Origin: Typhlomys cinereus
Lineage: Eukaryota > Chordata > Mammalia > Rodentia > Platacanthomyidae
Assembly: GCA_023101885.1 (NCBI GenBank)
Contig: JALPQD010000389.1
Location: 1,988,632 to 2,052,631, forward strand
Direction of reading: 5' to 3'
DNA length: 64,000 nt
The notes beneath the pieces were generated by a model. The model was given only the letters and a program-made list of their open reading frames with translations, had not been told where the DNA came from and made no database searches. Of this stretch, positions 54,201 to 63,500 are shown piece after piece. Position 1 is the stretch's first letter, and each line of letters begins with the position of its first letter. The translations under genes and the position numbers were made by a program.

Positions 54201-54282
54201 GGACGAGGACCAGGACTATGACTACCTCCGGGACTGGGGTCCCCGTTTCATTCGACTTGCAGACATGTATGGACATCCGTGA
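37193..54282 (+). CDS. CDH15: CDH15, M-cadherin (complete, 14 coding exons, 782 aa)
   Basis: CDH15 is a calcium-dependent homophilic adhesion protein of myoblasts, satellite cells and cerebellar neurons. It links to the actin cytoskeleton through p120 and beta-catenin. The fourteen exons join to 2349 nt with no internal stop, close to the 784 aa I recall for mouse. Order: signal peptide (about 1-20), propeptide ending in the furin-type site RMRR (39-42), mature start AWVIPP with strand-swap Trp44, five EC repeats with LDRE and DxNDNxP calcium motifs, transmembrane helix (about 599-621), juxtamembrane RRSR stretch, and a C-terminal catenin-binding segment ([17 protein letters not shown] and following). 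It has FAL (120-122) where classical type I cadherins carry HAV, a known M-cadherin trait. The ATG was chosen because it opens the signal peptide in a CpG island directly after GC boxes. Every junction is GT-AG and every phase matches. Confidence 0.97.
38905..39090 (+). mobile_element. B1-like plus ID-like composite (B4-type) in CDH15 intron 1
   Basis: cggctacttggagaccgagg and aaggtcagcctggataactt are B1-like. ttggaggggtgtgacccagt with ccctaggatcccatccccag, directly after it, is ID-like. Confidence 0.55.
41795..41925 (+). mobile_element. B2/B3-like SINE tail in CDH15 intron 1
   Basis: tcctctgacctccgcgtgtg, then acctacatgcatcacacatg and an AATAA-like end, resemble the 3' part of B3-type SINEs. 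The head is decayed. Confidence 0.45.
42350..42424 (+). repeat. 33-bp tandem repeat in CDH15 intron 1
   Basis: aggtgccagggcaaggggtg starts at 42350 and 42383; a third partial copy starts at 42416. Each unit carries the E-box-like CAGGTG. Confidence 0.85.
43616..43765 (+). CDS. CDH15: CDH15 coding exon 2 (propeptide, furin site, EC1 start)
   Basis: The acceptor is attgcag and the donor is gtgaag; phase is 0/0, 50 codons. It encodes the rest of the signal, a short propeptide, the basic cleavage site RMRR at residues 39-42, and [20 protein letters not shown]. After cleavage the Trp becomes residue 2 of the mature protein, the residue that inserts into the partner EC1 domain. The intron before it is 6.4 kb. 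Confidence 0.95.
44179..44334 (+). CDS. CDH15: CDH15 coding exon 3 (EC1)
   Basis: The acceptor is cccgcag and the donor gtggga; 52 codons in phase 0/0. It encodes [20 protein letters not shown] through [23 protein letters not shown] and LDREK are the standard EC1 strand and calcium-ligand motifs. Confidence 0.96.
44727..44875 (+). mobile_element. ID-like plus B1-like composite in CDH15 intron 3
   Basis: ggggttgtgactcagtggta and cccagggttccgtccccaat form an ID-type tRNA head. ttgaggtcagcctgggctaa is a B1 tail with an A-rich end. Confidence 0.6.
45486..45630 (+). CDS. CDH15: CDH15 coding exon 4 (end of EC1, FAL motif, EC1-EC2 linker)
   Basis: The acceptor is gcacag and the donor gtgagg, ending in phase 1. 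It encodes [10 protein letters not shown], in which FAL replaces the HAV tripeptide of classical cadherins. It continues through [15 protein letters not shown] (calcium linker, residues 141-145 DQNDN) into the first strand of EC2. Confidence 0.96.
46670..46955 (-). mobile_element. Older DIP-like SINE in CDH15 intron 4
   Basis: The TG-rich tail, tgcctgtggaggcccaagga body and degraded head (aagccatcttttcaaatctt) match the older subfamily on the minus strand. Confidence 0.75.
47010..47220 (+). repeat. Polypyrimidine tract (TTCC/CTT) in CDH15 intron 4
   Basis: About 200 bp are almost only C and T on the plus strand (cttcttcctcctctcttcct repeated loosely). Long homopurine-homopyrimidine runs can form triplex DNA. 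Confidence 0.85.
47434..47447 (+). promoter_or_regulatory. CTCF-like motif in CDH15 intron 4
   Basis: ccagtagggggtgc differs from the common CTCF core by a T for C. It lies shortly after the polypyrimidine tract. Confidence 0.5.
48080..48240 (+). CDS. CDH15: CDH15 coding exon 5 (EC2)
   Basis: The acceptor is ctccag and the donor gtgagc. It encodes [26 protein letters not shown] through VGLDRE, the EC2 calcium-binding DADDPETDN loop and LDRE motif. One base carried over from exon 4 plus 161 nt closes the frame exactly. Confidence 0.96.
48738..48866 (+). CDS. CDH15: CDH15 coding exon 6 (end of EC2)
   Basis: The acceptor is ccccag and the donor gtacca; 43 codons. It encodes [20 protein letters not shown] through [18 protein letters not shown] is a possible N-glycosylation site. 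DINDNAPEF is the EC2-EC3 calcium linker. Confidence 0.96.
49277..49462 (+). CDS. CDH15: CDH15 coding exon 7 (EC3)
   Basis: The acceptor is ccccag and the donor gtgagc; 62 codons. It encodes [36 protein letters not shown] and the strand ending GVLSIVK, an EC3 repeat with its DRD calcium ligands. Confidence 0.96.
50214..50541 (-). mobile_element. Young DIP-like SINE in CDH15 intron 7
   Basis: The element is full length on the minus strand with an intact head (ggggctggagaggtggctca when reversed). Perfect 17-bp duplications flank it (50197-50213 and 50542-50558). A long T/ATT tract forms the tail. Confidence 0.9.
50678..50931 (+). CDS. CDH15: CDH15 coding exon 8 (end of EC3, start of EC4)
   Basis: The acceptor is ccacag and the donor gtgggg; 254 nt, ending with two bases of a Ser codon. 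It encodes [20 protein letters not shown], the linker [10 protein letters not shown], and the EC4 opening ending [12 protein letters not shown]. It lies between two introns that each carry a recent SINE insertion. Confidence 0.95.
51138..51433 (-). mobile_element. Young DIP-like SINE in CDH15 intron 8
   Basis: The head is intact on the minus strand, the tail is a TG microsatellite, and perfect 16-bp duplications flank it (51122-51137 and 51434-51449). Confidence 0.9.
51701..51863 (+). repeat. Minisatellite in CDH15 intron 8, 35-39 bp unit, five copies
   Basis: Units read caggtgttggtgcttgtaac followed by ctgtgtgatgagcg. The first copies start with an E-box CAGGTG; later ones have taggtg. It ends 58 bp before exon 9. 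Confidence 0.9.
51921..52063 (+). CDS. CDH15: CDH15 coding exon 9 (EC4)
   Basis: The acceptor is caatag and the donor gtaagg. It encodes [28 protein letters not shown] through [12 protein letters not shown], an EC4 strand pair. The acceptor lies about 58 bp downstream of a five-copy minisatellite. Confidence 0.95.
52206..52445 (+). CDS. CDH15: CDH15 coding exon 10 (EC4-EC5)
   Basis: The acceptor is ctgcag and the donor gtgcgc (a weaker donor after AATG). It encodes [25 protein letters not shown] through [17 protein letters not shown] is the last calcium linker, a variant of DxNDNxP with His for Asn. NWS is a possible glycosylation site. Confidence 0.94.
52607..52846 (+). CDS. CDH15: CDH15 coding exon 11 (EC5 and first part of transmembrane helix)
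   Basis: The acceptor is ctgcag and the donor gtaagt. It encodes [20 protein letters not shown], a Cys-bearing membrane-proximal stretch ([12 protein letters not shown]), and most of the membrane helix [18 protein letters not shown]. The intron cuts the transmembrane segment between exons 11 and 12, leaving one base of a Leu codon. Confidence 0.95.
53017..53153 (+). CDS. CDH15: CDH15 coding exon 12 (end of helix, juxtamembrane domain)
   Basis: The acceptor is ccgcag and the donor gtgcga. It encodes [45 protein letters not shown]. The basic run after the helix fits a cytoplasmic stop-transfer. [20 protein letters not shown] is the conserved p120-catenin binding region of cadherins. Confidence 0.96.
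53260..53424 (+). CDS. CDH15: CDH15 coding exon 13 (cytoplasmic, Arg/Pro-rich)
   Basis: The acceptor is cacag after a 106-bp intron and the donor is gtaggt; 55 codons. It encodes [20 protein letters not shown], then a proline/arginine-rich low-constraint stretch, then [12 protein letters not shown], the standard start of the catenin-binding region. Confidence 0.94.
54082..54282 (+). CDS. CDH15: CDH15 coding exon 14 (beta-catenin binding region and stop)
   Basis: The acceptor is ccacag. It encodes [38 protein letters not shown] through [18 protein letters not shown] and TGA. The acidic, Ser-rich segment is the beta/gamma-catenin binding site. The protein ends right after MYGHP. From memory the human protein carries about 30 more residues there, so the short tail seems to be the rodent form. 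Confidence 0.95.
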   Translation, partial: GLEAADNDPSVPPYDTALIYDYEGEGSVAGTLSSILSSLGDEDQDYDYLRDWGPRFIRLADMYGHP

Positions 54283-54945
54283 GAGCCAGAGCCACAGTCA
54301 CTTGGCCAGGCAGAGGCTTCTTTCTGGGGAAACTCTAACCCCACATAATGATTGAGGCCCAGTGGAGTCCCCATCTTTGGGCCCCATGACAGATAACCTC
54401 ACTGGGCCTCCAGGGAGGACTGAGTTTGAGGCACCAAACCTGGAACATGGAGTATGTGGCCGAAGGGAGCTTTCTCCTGCTGAGTGGAGGACTTCCTTCC
54501 TGCTGAGTGGAGGACTTCCTTCTTGCTGAGTGGAGGACTTCCCTCCTACTGAGTGGAGGACTTCCCTCCTGCTGAGTGGAGGACTTCCTTCCTGCTGAGT
54601 GGAGGACTTCCTTCTTGCTGAGTGGAGGACTTCCCTCCTACTGAGTGGAGGACTTCCCTCCTGCTGAGTGGAGGACTTCCTTCCTGCTGAGTGGAGGACT
54701 TCCTTCTTGCTGAGTGGAGGACTTCCCTCCTACTGAGTGGAGGACTTCCCTCCTGCTGGGGTGGAGGACTTCCCTCCTGCTGGGGTGGAGGACTTCCTTC
54801 CTGCTGGGGTGGAGGACTTCCCTCCTGCTGGGGTGGAGGACTTCCTTCCTGCAGTTGTAGCACTGGGTTGTTTCCCAGTGACACTGTTAGCCTTGGATGA
54901 AAGCTGAAGTCTCATGGATGGAATAAAACAAAACAAAACAAAACA
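54283..54945 (+). other. CDH15: CDH15 3' untranslated region with poly(A) signal
   Basis: AATAAA lies at 54922-54927 and is immediately followed by an AAAAC repeat. A minisatellite fills more than half of the 3' UTR. Cleavage near 54940-54950 is inferred. Confidence 0.6.
54477..54852 (+). repeat. CDH15: Higher-order minisatellite in the CDH15 3' UTR
   Basis: Sixteen units of 23-24 bp (ctgctgagtggaggacttcc + ttc). Units 1-12 form three copies of a 4-unit, 92-bp block with the same order of variants (ctgctg, ctgctg, ttgctg, ctactg). Units 13-16 are 24 bp with gctggggtgg. The repeats lie between the CDH15 stop and its poly(A) signal. Confidence 0.92.
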
Positions 54946-56640
54946 AAACACGAATGCACTACAGATCTGATGGTCTGTGATCTATGATCTCAGTGCTCTG
55001 CTTGCCACAAAAGGTACTTTGGCCTCTGTCCCCAGGTCCTGCCTGCAAGGGGCTGCTCAGCTCAGGAGGAGGAGGGAGTAAAGGCAACAGGCTCTAACTG
55101 CAGGAGGGCTAGTGAACTCAAGTGTTGTGTGCACACATGTGGGGGCAAGAACAAGGCCCCTGCAGCCAAGGAAGAACCAGGGAGAACCACATTCCACAGT
55201 CTCCCCGTCCTCTACCTGGTGAGCCTGGCTTCCTGCCTGCTGACCCCTGGCTCTGTGGCTCCAGAGGGGCAGGACGACTCAGCAGGAGGGAAGCAAAGGA
55301 GGCCGAGACCTCATGCTGCGGGAAGAAGCCTGACTCATTGTTGGTGAGGGGCGACATCCACCAGGAGGCCCCTGCAGGGGAGGCCGTGGGGTGCAGCTGG
55401 TGGGTGTACTGTGGTCTGAATGTCCATGAGTGGTCCCAGGGGCAAGCCCACAGCAGAGCCCAACACGGGTTCAAGGAAAACCACTGACTGATGGTTCTTG
55501 AGCTCCTCCCACCCTGGAACGTTCTTTTCATTAGTGAGTTGGAAAGTGATTTTCTCCTGGAGTTCTGACATTCCTCGAAGCTGCCATCTGCTTTCTCCAG
55601 TTCCTCATTCTAGCCAGGTCCCAGGGGCTCTGCCTGTTCATTCAAGTGTGCAGTGCTGACGGCCAAGACTGAGATCTCACAGGCGTGCAGGTGCAGGTTG
55701 GGGACAGGCTCGTGGTCTGATCCTCCTCCAGGCTGCTGGGCAGCCCCCGAATTCACCTTCAGCCAAAGGCGCATGTGAGCACAGACTGCCCAGGAAGCCA
55801 GAAGCTTTGGGACAGAGGTAGTCAGTGTGGTCCAGCCAAGCAGCCCAGGGGACAAAGGACAGAGGCTCCCGGCTCTCTGCCAGCATGTACCTGCTCTCTC
55901 CTACTTTGAAACAGTCCCTTGATCTGGGCACACACATCCAAGCCCCATTCCTGTGCAGCCTGGTATTCTACTTCCCAACACAAGCTGTGATGTCCACCTC
56001 TCACCAAGTCTCTTACCATTCTGAGAGCTGTACCCAGATCTTCATTCTGTAATGGGTCCTACCACTGAGGACCAGTTCAGGACTTAGTCTGGCCTCTGTG
56101 CTCTACCTGGTGTCTGTGTGTTCTAGGCCCAAACCAGATGCTTGGAGGCAGCAGCCCTGGGGTACAGGGCACCATGCCTTCTCCCAGCTTCCCCCTCCTC
56201 ACACTTAGGTCCCTTTCTGGTGTGTTACCTGCAGCCAGGGAGTTTTCTGAGGAGCTGTGCAAAGTGCCACATGCCCTGGAACCAGCAGCTAGCACGGAGA
56301 CTTGGGAAACGGCTGGGAACCTGAGGTTGGTGCCAACTCCCCCCACCTTTCCCCAAATCAGCTCCAGATGCCAGCACAGTCCTTTGGTCCAGGGGCCTGA
56401 TACCCACCCGCTCCTTTGTCCTCCACACCTTTCATTTCGAGAGCATCTTCAGAAGTTGGGCGGGGCTGGGTTTGAGGCTTTGCCTTTCCCAAGCCCAAGG
56501 CGCTGCTTCAGGTAGTGCTAAGCCTGGGTTTGTTTATCCCAGTGTCCAGCAGTCAGTGCAGCTGATCCCACGCCACACAGAAGGCCAAGTGTCCGCTGGA
56601 ACAGGCAGAGGCCTGGGTTTGATACCCAGCACCACAAACA

Positions 56641-56772
56641 AGCATGGTGGGGCACCCACCCGTAACCCCAGCACTTGGGAGGCAGGGGCAGGAAAATCAG
56701 AAGCTCAAAATCATTCTTGGTAACAGAGTGAGCTCAAGGCCAGCCTGGGGTACACGAGACCTTGTCTTTCAA
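56641..56772 (+). mobile_element. B1-like (7SL-derived) SINE
   Basis: catggtggggcacccacccg, cccagcacttgggaggcagg, caaggccagcctggggtaca and an A-rich end are the B1 landmarks. It is followed at once by an older DIP-like SINE on the other strand. Confidence 0.7.
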
Positions 56773-56774
56773 AA

Positions 56775-56800
56775 ACTTTGTTTAAAAATTTACTTACTGT

Positions 56801-56832
<32 letters not shown>

Positions 56833-57056
56833 ATTAGAGGACACTGTGTCTGTCTGTGGAGACCCAAGGGTAACTTCAGGAATCATTTTGGATTGTTTTT
56901 ACTGCTTATTTGCTTTGCTTTGTGATTTTCCAGTCTCTGCCTTCCGGAGATAGAAGTACAAGCTGTTACCATTTCCGCCTGGTGCTTTTAGGTGGGATCT
57001 GAACTCAGGTTCTTCTGCTTTCAAGGCAGAGTTTTAGCCTCCAGGCCTTCCCCAGT
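56775..57056 (-). mobile_element. Older DIP-like SINE
   Basis: A TG repeat, a body with tgtctgtggagacccaaggg and aatcattttggattg, and a decayed head, all on the minus strand. Confidence 0.7.
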
Positions 57057-57739
57057 CCTTCCAAAAACCTTTTAAATATATTTAATATTCATGTGATGAA
57101 AATAGCTTCTGCCACTAAACAACGTTTTATTCTGTTAAATATTCTTTAGTACTTCCTCAGACTTGAAAACTGCTCTTAATAGGAAACTAAGAATATATAT
57201 TACTTTATCAAATAACATTTACTATGTGACTGTGAAGACATTTCAGAAAGAATCTGTTAGGTTAGGCAAACAACTCATCTTTCAAGTTTATTCAGGGACC
57301 CTTATTAGTAGAAACGCCTCTTCAGTTAAGGGGTACTCATAAAGGGCAATGTTGGCAAAGGTACTTAAGTTATTTTATATAAAATAGCTATTATAATTTT
57401 TTTCCTGTTTTTTGGGACATGGTCTCATGTCCTTACAGTTTTTTATTAAAATATATCAGAACCTGGGGCCATCCTTGCCAAAGCAAGGGTGTGGATAGAG
57501 GCTGCTCCCCGCAGTGGATCCAGGAACTCTGTTAGCATCTTCTTAGCACAGAAGCTTGGCTAGGCCCTGCATCTTGACAGCATTTTTCTCTGGTCCTTTC
57601 TGTATTTATGATTTTGTATACATGTGGCATTGAGCGTCTGAGACAAAATAAGGGAAATGTTTTTATGAAACTGTTTTAATTGCTATTTCTTTCTTCCTTG
57701 TTCTATGGAGGTTCTCATACTGAGAAATTTTGCATTAAC

Positions 57740-57748
57740 TCATTTTTA

Positions 57749-57791
<43 letters not shown>

Positions 57792-57970
57792 GCCCAAGGG
57801 CGATTTCAGGGGATTGTGTTACCACCTCTTTGCTTTTTGATGTGGTTTTTCCAGGCCCTGCCTTCCACCATCATTTCCACCTGGCATCTTTATGTGGGAG
57901 TTGGGATCTGAACTCAGTACTTTCTGCTTTCACAGGCAGAGGCTTAACCCCTGAACCATCTTTCCAGCTT
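57740..57970 (-). mobile_element. Older DIP-like SINE, internally shortened
   Basis: A TG repeat is followed by ggcccaagggcgatttcagg and a head reading ccatctttccagctt. The middle of the body is partly missing. Confidence 0.7.
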
Positions 57971-58744
57971 TACTGAACCATTTCTTACTAAAAAATAGTG
58001 TTTAGTATTATATTGATACATATAGTGGCTTGGAGAGTCTCCCTGTGACCCTCGGGTGAGCGAGTGGGTGGGTCGGTGCAGATGTGCACAGGTGGTCTGA
58101 GGCAGCCTTTTGGTGTTGGCCCCCACCTTGTCTGTGCAGCCAGGATGGTGGGCCTGTGAGTGTCTGAGCTGCCTGTGTCTGCCTCCGCTTCCCACAGACA
58201 TGCAGGGACGGCAGATGCTGCTCTACATCTACAGCACTGAGCTGTCTCAGTCCAATGCAATGGCTCCCACATAGCTGGCAGGTCATGGCCACGCTGGCCA
58301 CTGAAGCAGAGATGGAGGGTTGTTACAAGTTCAAGCCTATCTCGGTGTGCACAGTGAGCACCGGCCAAATTAAAAGATGAACTATCAAGGTTCTGTCGCA
58401 AAACCAAAAGTAAACATCAGGTCCTAGCAACTGTAGTTATCTACAGGGTATTAACACCAGGAACTTAAGCTATGGGAATATGGCTGCTTTTTAAAGTTAA
58501 GAACAGATATTTCATCGTTATTACCTATCACTTGGTCTTTTGAGAAAGGTTCTCATCTAGAATGAGCTGGACTTGAATTCAATATGTAGCGAATAATAGC
58601 TTAGAGATTTTCGTTCTGCTTTGCTTTCCCAAGTCCTGGGGTTACGGAATGTATTAACGTGTCCAGCTTATTTTTTTAAAAAAAAGATTTCAAAACTCAA
58701 AACTAAGTTTTTTGAAAAATCTTTGAAGTATTTCTAAGTGTAAA

Positions 58745-58890
58745 ATGTGTAAGCAAAGTGCCAGGCACTGGGTTCCACATTCGAAGCAGAGGGCGGCTCA
58801 GGACTCAAGGTCAGTCCCAGCAACGTAGTGCATTTAGGACAATGTGGGTTGCCTGAGACCCTGTCTCAAAAATAAAATACGAAATAAAAA
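58745..58890 (+). mobile_element. B1-like SINE
   Basis: It ends with ggttgcctgagaccctgtct and an A-rich AATAAAAT tail; the 5' part is strongly decayed. Confidence 0.45.
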
Positions 58891-59624
58891 AAATGCAAGA
58901 AAAGACAAGTAACTTTGTTGTCAACTTCCTTCAGCTTCACTTTACAGGTGAAGAACGGTGCCCAGCAGGTACCTGACCTGCATGAGGGCAGCGGAGCTCT
59001 CACACCATGTGGACTGACGCGGCACTGGAGGTCGACACTATCCTAAGTTTGACAAGAAAGGTCAGGAAAGGAACAAAAGCAAAACATTAAGCAATGCTTC
59101 TGCTGTACGCGGGAGAAAGAAATGGTCAGAACTGTGAGTAGTGAGCACATCTGACCTTTGAGAAAGGAGCTGAAGGCTAAAGACGCTCATAGTGGGCGGT
59201 GTAAGGCTGCCGGACCTGTGGTTCGCACGTCTCGTTAGCCCCGTCTGTGTGGAACATTCACAGAGGAAATAGAGGTGAGGTTCTGGGAACACAGCAGTGG
59301 CATCCTGGGCTTTCCTAAGCCTCAGAAACTAAGCCCTGGGCTTCTCCCCCGGTGCCTGGCCGAGGGTCTTCACCCTCAGAAGACTGGAAATTGCTTCACT
59401 TCCATTGTTTTTACAATCCAATTTTATGAGCTTTTCTGGAAACTCCAGGGACAGCTTGTCCATCATGATGTGGAAGAGGGTCTCTTTGCCCCATAAACTT
59501 GCCACCTGCCTCATAAAAATTCCTTTAAAAATCAACAACGCATAACTCCCTGAACTTAAGACAGCCCAGTCCAATCTTTTTGGGGTGCTTGCTTTGTTTC
59601 ATTTTGCTAAATTTTTTAAAAATC

Positions 59625-59935
59625 TATTTTGGATCAACAAGATGGTCCAGTGGGTAAAAGTACCTGCTTGTAAACCTGGTAACTTGGCCTTGATTTCCTG
59701 AGCCCACGTGATGGAAGACGGTCAATTTGAGAGCAGTCCTGACCTTCAAAAGCGACCTTCACAAGCACTCTCCCCTCGTTCCCTTGCCCCCCCCCACTCT
59801 TTACCCTCCTTTCTTCCCCTTTCTAAGTGGTACATGCTTATAATCCCAGCACTGGGGAGGCGGAGATGGTTGGATCCCTGAGACTTGCTGGCCAGTCAGC
59901 CTAGCTAACTAGACAAGCTCCAGCCATTTCTGAGG
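59625..59935 (+). mobile_element. B2/B3-like SINE followed by a B1-like piece
   Basis: The first part (to about 59825) starts ggatcaacaagatggtccag and carries a weak B box. The second starts tggtacatgcttataatccc, then agcactggggaggcggagat, a 7SL/B1-type box. Confidence 0.55.
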
Positions 59936-59939
59936 AATG

Positions 59940-60280
59940 ACACCCGAGCTTGTCCTCCGGTCTCTGCGTGCACGAGCCGAGCGGATATATCTAACAAGGG
60001 AGAAAAGGAGAGTTATTCAGCTCACGTCTCAGTCCTTCATGGCAGAAAGGGTGTGGCTGGCGGCAGAAGCTGGAGGCAGCCTAGGTCACTGCAGACATCA
60101 TGCAGGCCGAGGGCTGCTGCAAGCTCAAGAGCAGACTGGTTCACTCAAGGAGGTGGGTGGGGCCAACCAGCCTCAAGGCCCACCCCCTGTGACTCCCTTC
60201 TTCCGGAAAGGCTCTATCAAATACTAACAACAGCTAAGGATTCAAACACGTGAGTCCGTGGGGACAACTCATGTTTCAAA
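59940..60280 (+). repeat. Possible URR1/MER-like interspersed repeat
   Basis: agttattcagctcacgtctc, catggcagaaagggtgtggc and atactaacaacagctaagga, then caaaccatgacac, look like the same dispersed family as at 29160. Family uncertain. Confidence 0.4.
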
Positions 60281-60361
60281 CCATGACACATATACCTACA
60301 AAAAAGATCTGTTACAAAATAAAGAAAACACATAAATGAGGTTATCTGATTTGAAAACAAT

Positions 60362-60545
60362 GAGGGCTGGCAGATGACTCAGCAAGCAAAAGCTTTTGCT
60401 CCACAAGCCTGACAAGCTGAGTTGTGTATTTGGAACCCATGTAAAAGTGGAAAGAAAGAACGGACTCTACACAACGGTCCTTTGGTCTCCATAGGAACAG
60501 TGGCACACACCATCACACTAACGTGCACATGTAAAACTACAATGG
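60362..60545 (+). mobile_element. B2/B3-like SINE
   Basis: agggctggcagatgactcag is a recognisable A-box head. The tail reads agtggcacacaccatcacac. Confidence 0.6.
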
Positions 60546-61252
60546 ATAAAGGTAAAAGCAATGCTAAAACCTGAATATAGCTGAGAGGCAGCACATGGAG
60601 GCTGTGCTTGCACTGGGCTAGTGCTCCTTGAGGTGTGAGATGTAGTCAACGGTCAGCTTTCAGTATGTGGTCTGCTCCACCTCGGAGCTCACTACTGATC
60701 CAGTGAGCTTTGTCTACGGTCCAGGCGGACCAAACATGCTTGCAGACCCCGCGCCCCCAACAGTCCCCATTCTGTGTATCAGGGTTGGCAAATATGCGGG
60801 GGAAAGGGGAACCCAGTCCTGAGGTCTTCACTGGAGGAGACTCTCAGAGTCTCTGTCATTGGAAAGCCATCAGGCCAGAGGGAGGAGGCTGCAGACATCA
60901 AGGCATTGGCAGCAAGCCACATAAGGAGAGGCAGCTCGGAGACCACACTGGCTATCAGTAGCAGCGGTTCCATATTGATCCAAGGCAGGTTCGTGGAGCG
61001 AGGAGGACTGGGTACAACCTGCCCAGACAGACGCTCAAAGCCATGGAGAGCTTGGTCTGTGAAGGGCTAGTCGTCGGGCCCCCTGCCTGGAGGACAGTGG
61101 TGAGCTCCACCATCCTCCCTCCCCAGGATGCATCCTTTCCATCTGATAGACATTAACATCTCTGCGTGTGGCATGCTTTGTCCGGATGCTTGGCGTGGCT
61201 GTCCACTCCTGCATCTCTGAAGAACTGTCTGTCGGTCTTGCCAAATTTTAAA

Positions 61253-61524
61253 TTTTTTTTTATTCAATTGTGCGTGTTGCTAATGTAGTGGTGCATGCGC
61301 GTGTGTCTGTGTGTTGTGGTAGAACCACGGACGAATTCGGGAACCAACATGGACGCTCACTTCCTTTCCGCCGGAATTCACAGGCGCCGCCCTACCAGAC
61401 CAGAAGCGCAGGGCCGCCCCCGCTTCATTCCGCCTGGCATCCGATACGTGGGATCATGGATCCGAACTCAGGACCTTCCGCCTTCAAGGCAGAGGCTTAA
61501 CCCCTGAGCCACCTCTCCAAACCC
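61253..61524 (-). mobile_element. Young DIP-like SINE
   Basis: The minus-strand element has a nearly intact body and perfect 16-bp duplications (61237-61252 and 61525-61540, cttgccaaattttaaa). Confidence 0.9.
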
Positions 61525-61571
61525 CTTGCCAAATTTTAAAGAACAGGGTTGCTTGCATTTTTGTTGTTGAC

Positions 61572-61702
61572 AGGAGCTGGATGTGACAGCATGTACCCAG
61601 AATCCCAGCACTTAGGAAACTGAATTGTGAGTCTGAGGCAAGCCTAGGTCACATGGTGAGTTGCAGGTCAGCCTGGGTTACACAGAACCCTTATCTCACA
61701 AA
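61572..61702 (+). mobile_element. B1-like SINE
   Basis: catgtacccagaatcccagc, acttaggaaactgaattgtg and aggtcagcctgggttacaca show the B1 pattern. Confidence 0.6.
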
Positions 61703-61830
61703 AAGTTCTTCATGCATATATATTTAGAAGCCAGATTCCGAATTATGTATGATTGGCAAACTTAGCATTTTCTTCTTCTTTCTCAGGTTACTAATGTATC
61801 TTTTTGTTTAGATTTTTTGCTCTTATTTTT

Positions 61831-61839
61831 TAAAATATA

Positions 61840-61899
<60 letters not shown>

Positions 61900-62127
61900 T
61901 TAGAGGGCACTGTGCGTCCCTGTGGAGGACCAAGGGTGACTTCAGGAACCATCCTGCATTGCTTCTACCTCCTCTTTGCTTTGCTCTGGAGTTTCCCAGG
62001 TTCCACCCACCAAGACTGGAAGTGCAGGCCGCCACCTTTTCCACCTGATTTATATGGGACCTGAGATCTGAACTCAGGACCTTCTGCTTGCAAGGCAGAG
62101 TCTTAACCCCAAGCCATCTCTCCAGCC
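61831..62127 (-). mobile_element. DIP-like SINE of the older subfamily with long TG tail
   Basis: It lies on the minus strand; a 9-bp duplication cttattttt (61822-61830 and 62128-62136) flanks it. The TG tail exceeds 50 bp. Confidence 0.8.
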
Positions 62128-62635
62128 CTTATTTTTGTGGTTTTAAGACAGAGATTCCTGTAGACCAGTCTAACCTCAAACCTAATAGTGAACTTGAACT
62201 CTTGATCCTTTTGCCTCCACATCCTGGAGGAATGCTGGAATTAGTCATGTCTCACCTTGAACTTCTGGTCACCCAGCCTCTACTTCCTGAGTTATTGCAG
62301 TGGGCACCACTGTGTCTGAACGGCTACAGCTGTCACCAGCTACCGAGTGGACTTAAGTGCTCCAAAGAGGGGAACTTATGTTTTTGGTGTTCAATAGACC
62401 CGGCTTGGTGGGTTCAAATCTCCTTCTTACTACTTCAGCAAACACTGTCAGACATCCTGGTGTGAGTTGTGAGCACTATCTTGGGGTGTGTGGCATTACC
62501 ATATGTGCTAACCCCTCTTGCTGCAGAATTTTCTTCCTGTGAACCCATCAAGTCTTGGAATCATGACTGTATAAATCAGACATATAAAAACCAACATCCC
62601 CTTAACCGCTTAGTCTATCTTCAGCACTTACCTAT

Positions 62636-63028
62636 TGTTAGGGTCTGGACATGTTGAAGATTTGGTTGATAATTGGTGGATCAGTCACTGAGAGGTGATT
62701 GGCTAAGGGGCTCTGACCTGACCACCAGATGGGTCTCCGGAAGGATTCTTATGCTGTTCTTACCTTACTCGGAGGTGAGATCTAGTTAGGAATAGGTGTT
62801 CGGTGTGCCCTGAAATGAAACACCTTGCTCCCAGCCTTTGTCTCTTGGCTAGCACAAAGCAAAGAACTCTTTTCTACTGTGCCATTTGGTTACAATGTTC
62901 TGCCTCATCATCACAAGTGTGTGGTGATGGGGCCAAGTGACCATGGACTACAGCCTTAGTTACCAGGAGCCAAAATAAACCATTCATCATCTTACTCAGG
63001 TACTTGTCACAGTGGCATAAAACTAACA
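62636..63028 (+). mobile_element. LTR-like remnant with TGTTAG/CTAACA ends (MaLR or ERVL type)
   Basis: The unit begins TGTTAG and ends CTAACA, a 6-bp terminal inverted repeat. A ccaaaataaaccattcatcatctt stretch lies near its 3' end and ends like …gtcacagtggcataaaactaaca, as in many rodent LTRs. No clear target duplication was found. The family is not certain. Confidence 0.5.
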
Positions 63029-63234
63029 AACCAGTGTTTCTATTTATTCATATGGATCTGCCTAAAGGATATACTTTTTTGGGGGGAGGGGTGTGTCTGC
63101 TAGCTAGTAGTCAAGGCCATTTTGCTTATATAGAAATGCCCTAATTTCACCCTGTCCCCAGGTCTGCTCTGGTCTTCACATCTCAGCTGTCTGGTGACAG
63201 CTGATCTGCAGGGCTCCTTCTGTCTTTTTTGTGG

Positions 63235-63500
63235 GTTTTTTTTTATTCAATCATGCATGTATGTGTGAGTATGTGTGTGTGCGTGTGTAGAACCATGGAT
63301 GAATTTGGGAACCATCATGGACGCCTCCACCTCCTCCTTGTTTACTCTGCCCCAGGATTCACAGGCTCCGCCCTACCAGGACCAGAAACGCAGGCCGCCC
63401 CCGCTTCCGCCCGGCGTCTATATGTGGGGTCTAGAATCCGAACTCGGGACCTTCTGCCTGCAAGGCAGAGGCTTAACCCCTGAGCCACCTCTCCAGCCCC
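63235..63500 (-). mobile_element. Young DIP-like SINE
   Basis: It is full length on the minus strand and flanked by cttttttgtgg at 63224-63234 and 63501-63511. Confidence 0.88.

Noticed and set aside
54477..54852. CRISPR-like regularly spaced 23-bp repeats
   Set aside because: The repeats are contiguous with no unique spacers and lie in a mammalian 3' UTR; this is a minisatellite.
59329..59574. 81-codon minus-strand frame that looks somewhat protein-like
   Set aside because: Hydrophobic start and mixed composition caught my eye, but I cannot link it to a family and there are no splice sites or flanking exons. A decayed processed pseudogene is possible but unsupported.
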